Translations under genes and position numbers: made by a program | Notes under the pieces: generated by a model | The model's input: only the letters and a program-made list of their open reading frames with translations | Database searches by the model: none | Told to the model about the DNA's origin: nothing | NCBI GenBank assembly: GCA_963700515.1 | Contig: CAVOXY010000001.1 | Coordinates: forward strand, 186,001 to 250,000 | DNA from: JAJRVM01 sp963700515 | GTDB lineage: Bacteria; Planctomycetota; Planctomycetia; Pirellulales; Pirellulaceae | Reading direction: 5' to 3' | DNA length: 64,000 bases | Part shown: positions 11,491 to 19,873 of the stretch, piece after piece | Layout of the letters: every line of letters begins with the position of its first letter | How positions within the stretch are numbered: position 1 is the first letter of the stretch

Positions 11491-12651
11491 ATGGGTATTC
11501 GGAAACGGATTGGGGTTTGCTCTTCACCTCCATCGGTGCCACTGTGTGCCGCTGCGCGTGTACATTCCAGAGACAACCGTGCACAACGCGACAACCAACC
11601 AACTCGCCGCCGTACCAGGCACGCAGTGTGGAGCGGGTACCGATCGTCCATCGCGCCAGTGGACGCCTCGTTCCAGCGGACGAACGGCCAGACGCTCTGG
11701 CTCGCCTCGCGCTACCAACTGTGGAGGCTGGAGAACTCGCTGGACGAAGGCCAGGTCGAGGATGGTTATGATCGGCTTTTCGTGCCGCAGGTGGGCTACA
11801 CGACGGGCGATGTCGATGTGCACGATATGATGGTCGATGTGGAAGGGCGGCTCGTATTCGTATGTACGCTGGCCAGCTGTCTGGCAACCACCAGCGAACG
11901 CCACAGCTTCGAGCCTCTCTGGCAACCGCCGTTTGTCAGCCGCTTTGCCGCCGAGGACCGCTGCCATCTAAATGGCCTGGCTCCCGAAAACGGGAGCGTC
12001 CGCTACGTCACTGCCTGCAGCCAAAGCGACGTGGTGGATGGCTGGCGCGACAGTCGACAAGACGGCGGTTGCATGATTGATGTCCCCTCCAGCTCAGTCA
12101 TCAGTCAGGGTTTTTCCATGCCCCACTCGCCGCGAATCTATCGCGACAAGCTGTGGCTCCTCGATTCTGGAAATGGTTACTTCGGTTATGTGGATCGGTT
12201 GACGGGCCAGTTCGAGCGGATCACCTTCTGCCCGGGTTTTGCCCGCGGGCTCACGTTTGTGGGGGACTACGCGGTTGTCGGACTCTCGAAACCGCGTCGC
12301 GACGGGTCCTTCCAAGGCTTATCGCTGGACGAGAACTTGGCGCAGCGAAAAGCGAAGGCTCGCTGTGGCCTGCAGGTCATTGACTTGCGCAGCGGCGATG
12401 CGGTCCATTGGTTGCGCGTCGAGGGGAGCATCCAGGAATTGTACGACGTGGTCGCCATGCCCGGCGTGCGGCGGCCCAAGGCCCTCGGGTTCCTGACCAA
12501 CGAAATCCACCACAATATCTCCCTTCCGGTCGACGGAAAAGAATCGATGACAAAAAGATACGTTGGGAACGAGGCATTTTGCTGTCCCCTATCTTTTTGT
12601 CCTTCCTCCCGAACCGAGTCAGAATGCGGAAGCGCGCCCCCCGGGATTTAA
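11491..12651 (+). CDS. TIGR03032/DUF4915 family protein, N-terminus probably truncated
   Basis: The middle of this 386-residue product matches the TIGR03032 (DUF4915) family over about residues 65-345. Recognisable segments are GYTTGDVDVHDM, SCLATTSERHSFEPLWQPP, EDRCHLNGLA, SQSDVVDGWRD, MPHSPRIYRDKLWLLDSG, GDYAVVGLSKPR and LYDVVAMPGVRRPKALGF. These are predicted beta-propeller-like proteins of unknown function. The first 60 residues do not resemble the family's usual start and the last 40 look like read-through, so the 5' part may be lost or frameshifted and the true stop altered. The ATG lies 2 bases after the stop of the HAF gene, but there is no good ribosome-binding site. Confidence 0.7.
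   Translation: MGIRKRIGVCSSPPSVPLCAAARVHSRDNRAQRDNQPTRRRTRHAVWSGYRSSIAPVDASFQRTNGQTLWLASRYQLWRLENSLDEGQVEDGYDRLFVPQVGYTTGDVDVHDMMVDVEGRLVFVCTLASCLATTSERHSFEPLWQPPFVSRFAAEDRCHLNGLAPENGSVRYVTACSQSDVVDGWRDSRQDGGCMIDVPSSSVISQGFSMPHSPRIYRDKLWLLDSGNGYFGYVDRLTGQFERITFCPGFARGLTFVGDYAVVGLSKPRRDGSFQGLSLDENLAQRKAKARCGLQVIDLRSGDAVHWLRVEGSIQELYDVVAMPGVRRPKALGFLTNEIHHNISLPVDGKESMTKRYVGNEAFCCPLSFCPSSRTESECGSAPPGI
12549..12601. terminator. 12-bp perfect inverted repeat, possible terminator
   Basis: GACAAAAAGATA (12549-12560) pairs perfectly with TATCTTTTTGTC (12590-12601) around a 29-base loop. It falls in the doubtful 3' end of the TIGR03032-type gene, near where the family normally ends. The arms are AT-rich, so a simple intrinsic terminator is only one option; a decayed mobile-element end is another. 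Confidence 0.35.
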
Positions 12652-13010
12652 ACCGGAACAGAAATGGCCAGGGATCCATTGCTGAAATGACGCAACCGAC
12701 TCGACTTTTTGGCAGTCCATACGGCTCCCCTTTCCGTCCCATGAGTGTACCAATCTTCGGCGATCCAGTGGTTGCTGAAATCCACGCAATCCGTACGAGG
12801 ATGCCTGGCTCGATACACTCCAGCGTTACGACAGTGTCTGCTCCTTCCATCTGCTCCTTCCACTGGTGAGCTTGCGTCACTCTGTTGCAGAATCGCTGTC
12901 CTGCCGGACGAACTGCGCACGGGCCCGCTACAATGTCGGATATTGGACTTGCCGCGAGTTTGGCACCTGGGCGGCAGGCCTTCATGGCATGAACCGCCGG
13001 AGGATATTGG
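12652..13010. other. Intergenic stretch without a convincing gene
   Basis: No frame gives a recognisable protein. A TACAAT hexamer at 12929-12934, about 75 bases before the antitoxin ATG, is a possible -10 element but has no clear -35. GGAGG at 12999-13003 is the ribosome-binding site of the next gene. A short stretch reading DPVVAEIHAIR near 12763-12795 faintly recalls a common small-protein motif, but it is followed at once by stops in context. Confidence 0.3.
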
Positions 13011-13223
13011 ATGAGCGTAGATATCAACGAACTCAAGAATCTGCCAAACTCCGAGAAACTGAGGCTCGTTGAGTTGCTATGGGATGAAATTGGTGCCTCG
13101 AAGGAACCGATCGCCCTTCACCCGTGGCAATTCGATGAGGCAACTCGGCGCGCCGAACAACTCAAGGCTAATCCATCGATTGTTATCGATCGTGATGAAT
13201 TGTGGCGGCGCGTCAATGGCTGA
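13011..13223 (+). CDS. Putative addiction-module antitoxin (TIGR02574 / PF09720 type)
   Basis: This is a 70-residue protein of the small antitoxin family, with the hallmark segment LPNSEKLRLVELLWDEI followed by a short C-terminal part ending DELWRRVNG. Family members neutralise a RelE/ParE-type toxin encoded immediately downstream and usually autorepress the pair. The start is well supported: GGAGG lies 7 bases before ATG 13011. A second frame starts at 13216, overlapping the stop by 8 bases as expected for a toxin-antitoxin pair, but it is only 35 codons long. The toxin is therefore missing or cut short here. Confidence 0.75.
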   Translation: MSVDINELKNLPNSEKLRLVELLWDEIGASKEPIALHPWQFDEATRRAEQLKANPSIVIDRDELWRRVNG

Positions 13224-13323
13224 TCCGGAGAAATGGCGTGGCCGCGCACGCCAACCTCGTCGGCTGGAGGATCCATGGATTGAACTGAAAGTGGCACGCA
13301 CCTTCTTGCATGCTTACTTGTGA
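13216..13323 (+). pseudogene. Truncated ORF in the toxin position
   Basis: ATG 13216 overlaps the antitoxin stop and the frame runs 35 codons (MADPEKWRGR...FLHAYL). It ends inside the 3' end of the convergent membrane-protein gene. It does not resemble RelE or ParE, which are about 90-100 residues. It may be a toxin remnant or a chance frame. Confidence 0.25.
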
Positions 13324-14183
13324 GCAAATGCCTGACGAAACATCTGGTTATCGAATTGCTGCGGCACGGTTCCTTCCGCGGCGAAAAGATAAAGAGCGCC
13401 GATAATGATCGCATTCATGGCGGAGGAAACGAGCGACACAATCAATAATGCAACGACCCCGATCACCAACGCGATGATGCCCAACACAGTGTGTCCAGTC
13501 GCAATCGCAACGCCGCCCAGAATCAGGGGAACAATCCCGATCAATGAAGCGAGGAAGACGATCAACCCGACTCCGAAATTGGCCGTCAGTGCTTCCCCCC
13601 AGGTTCGTTTCAGGATCTCCAGCGAACGCTTGCCCGCGGCGATGGGACCTGTCCGTTCCACCACGATCACCGGTACCACAAAGTAAGTCATCGCTGACCA
13701 GGCCATGCCCAACAGCGAGGCGATAAAGGCACCGAATTTTTCCGATCTTGATTCGATGATCTTCAGGATCAACCCGACGGTGGCTGCGACCAAGGCCCAG
13801 CCCGCAATTTGCGGCAACCGCGAAAACGCCGCCGAGAACCCATCGGCCAGGGTCGGGTCCCCCCCCTTGAAGCGAATAATGGCACAGGCGATCAAGGCGC
13901 TGTTGAAGAAGATGATCACGAAATAGTTGACGAAGTAGAAGGCGAATAAGATCACATACCCAAGGATCTGTTCGGCCTGGCCAACCGCTCGAACCCCGCC
14001 CTCTCCCTCTTGCAGAATCGATTCCGCAAAACCTGTCGCCCAGATCGGCACGGCGAAGCTGGCCATCACCAGCAGGCAGGCAATCCCGCTCAAAAGCGGA
14101 AACGCCAGCAGTTCCTTGTCAAGCTTTAACACTTCCCAGCTCTGACGAACCAACGCCCATCCATTCTCGATTCGTTCAAACAT
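13314..14183 (-). CDS. DUF6159-type integral membrane protein
   Basis: This 289-residue protein has a short cytoplasmic start (MFERIENGWALVRQSWEVLK) followed by about six hydrophobic segments. These include LLAFPLLSGIACLLVMASF, LGYVILFAFYFVNYFVIIFF, IAGWALVAATVGLILKIIE, FIASLLGMAWSAMTYFVVP, VGLIVFLASLIGIVPLILGG and IIALVIGVVALLIVSLVSS. The motif AMTYFVVPVIVVERTGP and the following AGKRSLEILKRTWGEALTAN are typical of this uncharacterised membrane family. No catalytic residues are evident. It is convergent with the antitoxin locus and separated from the sulfatase by 222 bp. Role unknown. Confidence 0.8.
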   Translation of the reverse strand: MFERIENGWALVRQSWEVLKLDKELLAFPLLSGIACLLVMASFAVPIWATGFAESILQEGEGGVRAVGQAEQILGYVILFAFYFVNYFVIIFFNSALIACAIIRFKGGDPTLADGFSAAFSRLPQIAGWALVAATVGLILKIIESRSEKFGAFIASLLGMAWSAMTYFVVPVIVVERTGPIAAGKRSLEILKRTWGEALTANFGVGLIVFLASLIGIVPLILGGVAIATGHTVLGIIALVIGVVALLIVSLVSSAMNAIIIGALYLFAAEGTVPQQFDNQMFRQAFAHK

Positions 14184-14405
14184 CGGGGGACCTCGACTTT
14201 CGTGACGTTTCAGACGCGTTAGCTACACCTGGAGGCATTATAGCGCTCGTGTTGCGGCGATCGCAACGAATAAAGATGCGCAAATGGCAGGTCGCAGCTG
14301 GATGTATCGCGGGACAAGGGGGATCCACTCATTCCCGAAACAGAAACGGAAGAACTCCCAGACCACAACATGCCGCGCGAGCCGATTTTCAGATCGACAC
14401 CGCCA

Positions 14406-15797
14406 TCAACTATCGCGTGTTGGTAGACCACCTGCGAAGCGCACAACAGCGTCCCGCCAGGCCTGAAGCCTTTCGTGCAAGCGGGCCGTCTCCTGGGGCA
14501 TTCTAGCGGCTAGATCGTCCTGCTCTCCAATATCGTTCTTGAGGTTATACAATTCGAGGCGGCCGGTCGTGTAGTGTTCGATCAACTTCCAATCGCCCGA
14601 GCGAACGGCGCCGCTGGAAAAGCCACCCAAAAAGTGTGGTTGCGTCAGCGGATAGTGCCAAAACAGGTCGCGGCCAGGTATGGTCATATCAGGGTTTTTC
14701 CACAGTGGCAGTATCGATACGCCATCGAGCGGTTGTCGCGACTCCGGCCGTTTGCCGAATGCATCGACCAAGGTCGGATAGAAATCGACGCTGCATACGG
14801 GCGTGTGACACTCGGTGTCGGCCGGCACGATGCCGGGCCAGCGGACGATCATCGGTACGCGGATTCCGCCTTCATAGAGCGTTGATTTACCGGCGCGAAG
14901 TGGTGCGTTGCTGGTGACCCTCGACTCGCCGCCGTTGTCCGACATGAAGATCACGATCGTGTTGTCGGCCAGTTTCAATTCGGTGAGTTTGTCGCAGATC
15001 ATCCCGACGCCGGTGTCGACGTCCTCCAACTGGGCCGCCAGATGGACGTTGTTTCGAGGGGCCTGGTTGCCGATGCCCGCCTCGCGTTTCTTCTCGTATT
15101 TCGCCACCAGGTCACCCCGACCGACGAGGCGCGTGTGGACGGCATAGTGGCTCTTGTACAGGAAGAATGGGTGGTCCTTGTGGCGTTCGATGAACTCGAC
15201 TGCTTCGAGGTTCATCCGATCAACGAGATACTCGTCGGGCAACCGGCGTTCGATTTCGCGATTGAACTGGTAGGGGTGGAAGTAGCTTCCGCCACCGATG
15301 CCGCGGTTTTCCGAGAGGATCACTTCGCCGAAACCGTGCCGGTTGGGAGAAACCTCTTTCGCGCCGTGGTGTGCGTAGCCGGTCAGGTGCCACTTGCCGA
15401 TCATCCCGGTCGCGTAGCCGGCATCGCGCAATGCCTCGGACAACGTGTAGAATTTCTCGGGCGAGAGATGTTTCGGGTCGTTGGGCCGCAAATAGTCGGT
15501 AATACCGACCCGGGCCGGGAACTGCCCCGTCATCAGGCTGGCGCGGAAGGGTGAGCAGACGGGCGCGGCCGCATACGCCTGGGTGAACCGCATTCCATCC
15601 CTCGCCAGTCGGTCGAGATTCGGCGTTTCATTGAAGTGGTTTCCATAGCATCCCAGTTCGGCCCAGCCGAGATCATCGGCCAGGATGAAGACGATGTTCG
15701 GCGGCCGAGAGTTGTCGCCGGCGAATACACACTGCCATGGGGCTAGCACGAAAAGGACCAGGCTGATGAAGGCAAACGCGATCGAGATTCGGGGCAT
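14406..15797 (-). CDS. Exported arylsulfatase (formylglycine-dependent sulfatase)
   Basis: The protein hydrolyses sulfate esters, most likely on sulfated polysaccharides, outside the cytoplasm. It opens with a signal peptide (SIAFAFISLVLFVLAPWQCVFA). Sulfatase landmarks follow: metal-binding NIVFILADDLGWAELGCYG, the modification motif CSPFRASLMTG in which the Cys becomes formylglycine, IGKWHLTGY, SDNGG, and the C-terminal GDWKLIEH. CSPFR fits the CxPxR rule but replaces the usual Ser/Ala before Arg with Phe. ATG 15797 is chosen over a TTG seven codons upstream because GGAG lies 8 bases before it. No dedicated anaerobic maturase is adjacent, so maturation would rely on an enzyme encoded elsewhere. 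Confidence 0.9.
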   Translation of the reverse strand: MPRISIAFAFISLVLFVLAPWQCVFAGDNSRPPNIVFILADDLGWAELGCYGNHFNETPNLDRLARDGMRFTQAYAAAPVCSPFRASLMTGQFPARVGITDYLRPNDPKHLSPEKFYTLSEALRDAGYATGMIGKWHLTGYAHHGAKEVSPNRHGFGEVILSENRGIGGGSYFHPYQFNREIERRLPDEYLVDRMNLEAVEFIERHKDHPFFLYKSHYAVHTRLVGRGDLVAKYEKKREAGIGNQAPRNNVHLAAQLEDVDTGVGMICDKLTELKLADNTIVIFMSDNGGESRVTSNAPLRAGKSTLYEGGIRVPMIVRWPGIVPADTECHTPVCSVDFYPTLVDAFGKRPESRQPLDGVSILPLWKNPDMTIPGRDLFWHYPLTQPHFLGGFSSGAVRSGDWKLIEHYTTGRLELYNLKNDIGEQDDLAARMPQETARLHERLQAWRDAVVRFAGGLPTRDS

Positions 15798-16191
15798 CGG
15801 GTCGCTCCAGTCCGTCAAAGGAATCGTTAAACCGCAATGACACTTCTCACAAACGGAATTTCAGAGGTATTTTCCACAACGGCGAAGGAATAACACTGGC
15901 CAAAGAGACACTTGAAGACGCTGCAAAAAAAACCATCTTGAAAACGCCGCAATTGCCGCTCGCTCGCGATTTCAGCGACTACTCAATGGACTCCGGCAAT
16001 CGGCGTCAGCACCTATCCGTCGCAAAAGACCTGCTGAGTATTGTGCGGCCAGTTTTCCAGGACGTAGATAATCCCGCCTGACGCGGGTGGATCGCCGAGA
16101 ACTGTTGTCGTGATGGGCGCACCACCATCGTATCGATCATTTTCGCCAGAGTCCACGAGAGGCTCCACTGATTCGGTGGCCCAGTGTTCAC
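15798..16191. other. Intergenic region between sulfatase start and tandem repeats
   Basis: This stretch contains no coding-like frame. It is the upstream region of the minus-strand sulfatase gene, so its promoter should lie here. An A-rich run (GCAAAAAAAACC) is visible near 15923. Nothing else is recognised. Confidence 0.4.
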
Positions 16192-16516
16192 GGGTAGCAG
16201 GCCAGTTGTCGTCCCACCGAGACGGGCTCGGTGGAAACGCGTGTGATGGGTGCGCCGGGTAGCTGGCCAGTTGTCGTCCCACCGACGCGGGGTCGGTGGA
16301 AACGGGAGTGGTGGGTGCGCCGGGTAGCGGCCAGTCGTCGTCCCACCGACGCGGGGTCGGTGGAAACGGGAGTGGTGGGTGCGCCGGGTAGCTGGCCAGT
16401 TGTCGTCCCACCGACGCGGGGTCGGTGGAAACGGGAGTGGTGGTGTGCGCCGGGTAGCTGGCCAGTTGTCGTCCCACCGACGCGGGGTCGGTGGAAACGG
16501 GTGTGATGGGTGCGCT
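16192..16516. repeat. Five tandem copies of a 65-bp palindrome-containing unit
   Basis: Units start at 16192, 16257, 16322, 16386 and 16452 (each begins GGGTAGC). Every unit holds a hairpin CCACCGAC-GCGGG-GTCGGTGG, followed by AAAC. Unit 1 reads CCACCGAG-ACGGG-CTCGGTGG, so both arms changed together and pairing is kept. The array lies 24 bp downstream of the minus-strand fusion gene's stop. It looks CRISPR-like in geometry, but the stretches between palindromes are almost identical, so it is not a CRISPR array. Confidence 0.85.
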
Positions 16517-16540
16517 GGGTAGCGGACCGTGCCCGTGCGT

Positions 16541-19500
16541 TCAGTTGGCTTCGAGGATTCCGGCGCCGAAGGTGAAGCCGCCGCCGAAGGCGCAGAGGCC
16601 GAGGCGGTTGCCGGCGGTGATGCTGGGCAGGACGTCGGCGAGGCAGAGGGGAATACTGGAGGACGACGTGTTGCCGTGCAGCCGGATGTTGCTGTAGACA
16701 TCGACTCCGATGCGGTGTTGGATCGCGTCGATGATCCGCTGGTTGGCCTGGTGCGGTACGACCAGGTCAAGGTCCTGGACCGCCAGGTGCTCGCGTTGGC
16801 AAACGCGATTCAAGCTGGTCACCATTCTCCGGACGGCTTCGGTGAAGACCTTGCCACCTTTCATTTGGATGAAGCCACCGTGGCGGAAGGGGACTGACAA
16901 GCTGCTGCCGTCTTCCCCTTTGGCCGACAGTTCTGGGCGCAGCAGGCGAGCCGTTGCGCGGTCGAAGTAGTTTTCGCCGTAGAGCACGGAGGCGGAGGTG
17001 GCATCGCCGAACAGGATGGCGGTGTCGAAATCATCGAGATCCAGCAGCGGTGACAGTACCTCGGCTGTGACAATCAGCACGCGACCATCGGGGCGGCTCT
17101 GGAGGAAGTCGTACCCGGCCTGCAGTGCATAGAGGTATCCGGAGCAAGCGGCGTTGATGTCGAACGCCTGCAACATCGTATCGCTTTTGCGACCGGTCAG
17201 GCCGTTGAGCACTCGGCAGGCCATGGAGGGAGTGACGGAGGTGGGGCTGGTGGTGCTGCAGATGACGAGATCCAGGTCGTCGACGATCAGGTTTTCCTGA
17301 TCGAGTACTTTCCAGCAAGCTTTCACGGCCATGTTGACGGCATCTTCGCCCGGTGCGGCCCAGTGTCGTTGTTCGATGCCGGTTCGTCGCAGGATATCGT
17401 CCGGAGTCATGCCGTGGGCGCGATTAGCCAGTTCCAGGTTGCCCACCACTCGGCTGCCGGTCACGGTGGCGATGGAGGAAATGCCGACGTCGAAGGCACG
17501 TGGTCTGCTTTCGCATCGCGGCAGGTGGAGCGTTCCCTGGCTATCGAGGCGGCGGAGGATCGGCTTACCCGGCAGTTCTTGCACCACGGGCCGGGGTCGT
17601 TGCGCTTCGGCGCCGGATCGCACTTTCGCCAGCGGCGCACCGACGGCGATTGTCTCGCCCTCCGCGGCGCACACCTGCTCAATGGTTCCCGACACGGGCG
17701 ATGTCAACTCGAAGACGCTTTTGGTGGCTTCCAGTGCGGCGACCACGTCACCCCGAGCGATTTCCTGGCCCGGGCGGATGAACAACTCGGAAACGATCAC
17801 GGTCTCGTCAGCAGGTCCGGAGCCGACGGCTTCGATCAAGCAGAGCCCCTGCGGCTGCGGCTGGGTCTGCAGCCATTTCAATTCGAGATTCAATAGTTCG
17901 GCCGCCGTGGTCAAGACGCGTTTGAAGGACGGCAGCACTTCGATCTGATTCTCGAAGTTACAGGGGATAAACGTGTCGGGACGGGTGACGCGCCGCATGG
18001 CGACCGGCACACGCGTTTTTTCGGCCACCGTGGCCAGAATCTCGGCGCCCATCCCGCAGGTATGATTGTCTTCGTGCACCACGATCAGGCGTGCCGTGTG
18101 TTCGGCCGAGGTCAGCACGGATCGCTCATCCCAGGGAGAGAGTGTCCGGAGATCGAGGATATCACTTCCCACGCCCACTGTTTCCAGTGCTTCCGCCGCC
18201 CGCTCGCAGATGCGCACTGTATTGCCCCAGGCGACAAACGTGATATCGGGCCCAGACCGCACTTTGCGCGCGGTCCCGATGGGAGTGAATTGCCGCTGTA
18301 CATCGGCAGGCGTGGTACGTTCGGGATCGTTCAACAACGCTTTGGGATAGAAGAAAATGGCGGGTCGCCGCGATTGAAAAGCGGCGTTCAACAGGCCCGC
18401 GGCATCGCCGGCCGTGGACGGCATGTAGACATCCACGCCGGGTGTGTGGGCCATGATCGCTTCGTGCGTGCTCGCATGAAACGGTCCCATGCCGGGCCGG
18501 TAGGCGCCACAGGCGGCCATGACAATCACCGGCGTTTCCCAATGCCCGTCGCTGCGCCAGTGGATATTGGCCAATTCACTCGCGATCTGATTGAAGGCCA
18601 GCGGCAGGAAGTCGGCGAACTGCAGAAAGGCCACCGGGTGCTTGCCCGTCAGCGCCTGGCCAATACAGGAACCTAGAATCGTCGCTTCGGACAGCGGTGC
18701 GTTGCGCACACGCCGGGGAAATTCGGTACTCAGTCCCTTGGTGACGCCAAATACGTCCCCTTTCGGATCTTCGATATCTTGTCCCAGCAGGACCACGTCG
18801 GGGTCACTGAGCATTTGGTGGCGCAGCACGTCGCGAATCGCTTCCCGCATCGTCAATCCCGGGCCGGTGGCGGCGCCGTGACGCTCGCGGGAAGGATGAG
18901 TCAATTCGACCGGGATCGGTCGCTTTGCTTCCAAAGTGGGGATCGGCTCGGGACCAGCATAAGACGCGGCCTCCGCCGCCGCCACTTCCACTTCCACTTC
19001 CCGCCGGATCGATGCCAACAACTGGTCACTGAACCCCGACGACAACAAGTGTCTTTCCAGGTTCCGTATCGGGTCGCCAGTCTCCCGCGCTCGACGGATT
19101 TCTTCGGCGTCGCGATAGACCGACTCGTCGTCCGCGTTCGTGTGGCTGGTAAGGCGTTCCACGTCGAACACGACTACGACCGGGGAGCGCTTCTCCCGTA
19201 CTTCGCTGACCACCCCTTTCATCTGCTGCCAGGCGGTCACCACATGTCGGCCGTCCACGCGATAGATCGGCATGCCGTAGAACGATTCCGCCTCGCCGTC
19301 CGGTCGCGAATAGAACGTCTGCCCTCGCGTAGGCGTGGAGATGGCCAAGTGATTGTCCTGGATCAGAAACAGGACAGGAACCTGCAACCGTACTGCCTCG
19401 GCACACGCTTCCAGAAATTCACCTTCTTGCGTGGCTCCGTCACCGATCGAGTTCAACACCAGCGGCCGCGTGCTGTGGTCCTTGATGACGGTCGCGACAC

Positions 19501-19873
19501 CGACCGTTTGCAAGGCCGCATTGCCGACCGGCACCGGTGCACTCATGATCTTCAAGGTGCGGTCGGAAAAGGCGTGCGCGCACATTTGCCGGCCGCGCGT
19601 GTGGGATTCTTGCTTGCAATAAAGGCCGTCAAAAAACACGCGCGGCGTGATGCCACGAGCAAGCATCAAGGCTTTGTCGCGATAATGGCAGAGCAGCCAG
19701 TCTTCCTCGTGCAACAGAGAGGCCAGGATCGCGGTCCCTTCGTGGCCCGCGCCCGACACGTGAAAAAAAGCCTCCCCTCGGCTGTTCAGCTCCAACTCCA
19801 CCTTGTCGACCTGCCGGGCCGTCACCATGGCTCGGTAGAGCGTCAGTAGCTGCTTCGGATCCATCGTTGGCAT
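16541..19873 (-). CDS. E1alpha-E1beta-lipoyl-KAS III fusion protein
   Basis: One uninterrupted frame of 1,110 residues (from ATG 19873, GGAG 6 bases upstream; GTG 19885 is an alternative). Residues about 6-331 are a 2-oxo acid dehydrogenase E1 alpha domain with the thiamine-diphosphate motif GDGATQEGEF...QDN. Residues about 340-661 are E1 beta (PLSEATILGSCIGQAL, FADFLPLAFNQIASELA). Residues about 686-751 are a lipoyl domain with the attachment Lys at about 718 (ALEATKSVFELTSPVSG). Residues about 791-1110 are a FabH-like ketosynthase III with Cys 910 (NAACSGY), His 1041 (PHQANQR) and Asn 1068 (HGNTSSSS). There is no E2 acyltransferase core and no E3. Inference: an oxo acid is decarboxylated onto lipoyl-Lys and the acyl group passed to the ketosynthase Cys to prime a (branched-chain) fatty acid or related chain. 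The substrate is unknown. Confidence 0.88.
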   Translation of the reverse strand: MPTMDPKQLLTLYRAMVTARQVDKVELELNSRGEAFFHVSGAGHEGTAILASLLHEEDWLLCHYRDKALMLARGITPRVFFDGLYCKQESHTRGRQMCAHAFSDRTLKIMSAPVPVGNAALQTVGVATVIKDHSTRPLVLNSIGDGATQEGEFLEACAEAVRLQVPVLFLIQDNHLAISTPTRGQTFYSRPDGEAESFYGMPIYRVDGRHVVTAWQQMKGVVSEVREKRSPVVVVFDVERLTSHTNADDESVYRDAEEIRRARETGDPIRNLERHLLSSGFSDQLLASIRREVEVEVAAAEAASYAGPEPIPTLEAKRPIPVELTHPSRERHGAATGPGLTMREAIRDVLRHQMLSDPDVVLLGQDIEDPKGDVFGVTKGLSTEFPRRVRNAPLSEATILGSCIGQALTGKHPVAFLQFADFLPLAFNQIASELANIHWRSDGHWETPVIVMAACGAYRPGMGPFHASTHEAIMAHTPGVDVYMPSTAGDAAGLLNAAFQSRRPAIFFYPKALLNDPERTTPADVQRQFTPIGTARKVRSGPDITFVAWGNTVRICERAAEALETVGVGSDILDLRTLSPWDERSVLTSAEHTARLIVVHEDNHTCGMGAEILATVAEKTRVPVAMRRVTRPDTFIPCNFENQIEVLPSFKRVLTTAAELLNLELKWLQTQPQPQGLCLIEAVGSGPADETVIVSELFIRPGQEIARGDVVAALEATKSVFELTSPVSGTIEQVCAAEGETIAVGAPLAKVRSGAEAQRPRPVVQELPGKPILRRLDSQGTLHLPRCESRPRAFDVGISSIATVTGSRVVGNLELANRAHGMTPDDILRRTGIEQRHWAAPGEDAVNMAVKACWKVLDQENLIVDDLDLVICSTTSPTSVTPSMACRVLNGLTGRKSDTMLQAFDINAACSGYLYALQAGYDFLQSRPDGRVLIVTAEVLSPLLDLDDFDTAILFGDATSASVLYGENYFDRATARLLRPELSAKGEDGSSLSVPFRHGGFIQMKGGKVFTEAVRRMVTSLNRVCQREHLAVQDLDLVVPHQANQRIIDAIQHRIGVDVYSNIRLHGNTSSSSIPLCLADVLPSITAGNRLGLCAFGGGFTFGAGILEAN

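Noticed and set aside
12600..13000. Transposase remnant
   Set aside because: The inverted repeat suggested a mobile element, but no frame shows transposase motifs on either strand.
16192..16516. CRISPR array
   Set aside because: Repeat length and spacing look right, but the supposed spacers are nearly identical in all units and no cas genes are nearby.
16006..16770. 254-codon minus-strand frame through the 65-bp repeats
   Set aside because: It is merely the translation of the tandem repeat (repeating WDDNWPATR-type peptide) plus antisense or out-of-frame parts of the KAS III end.
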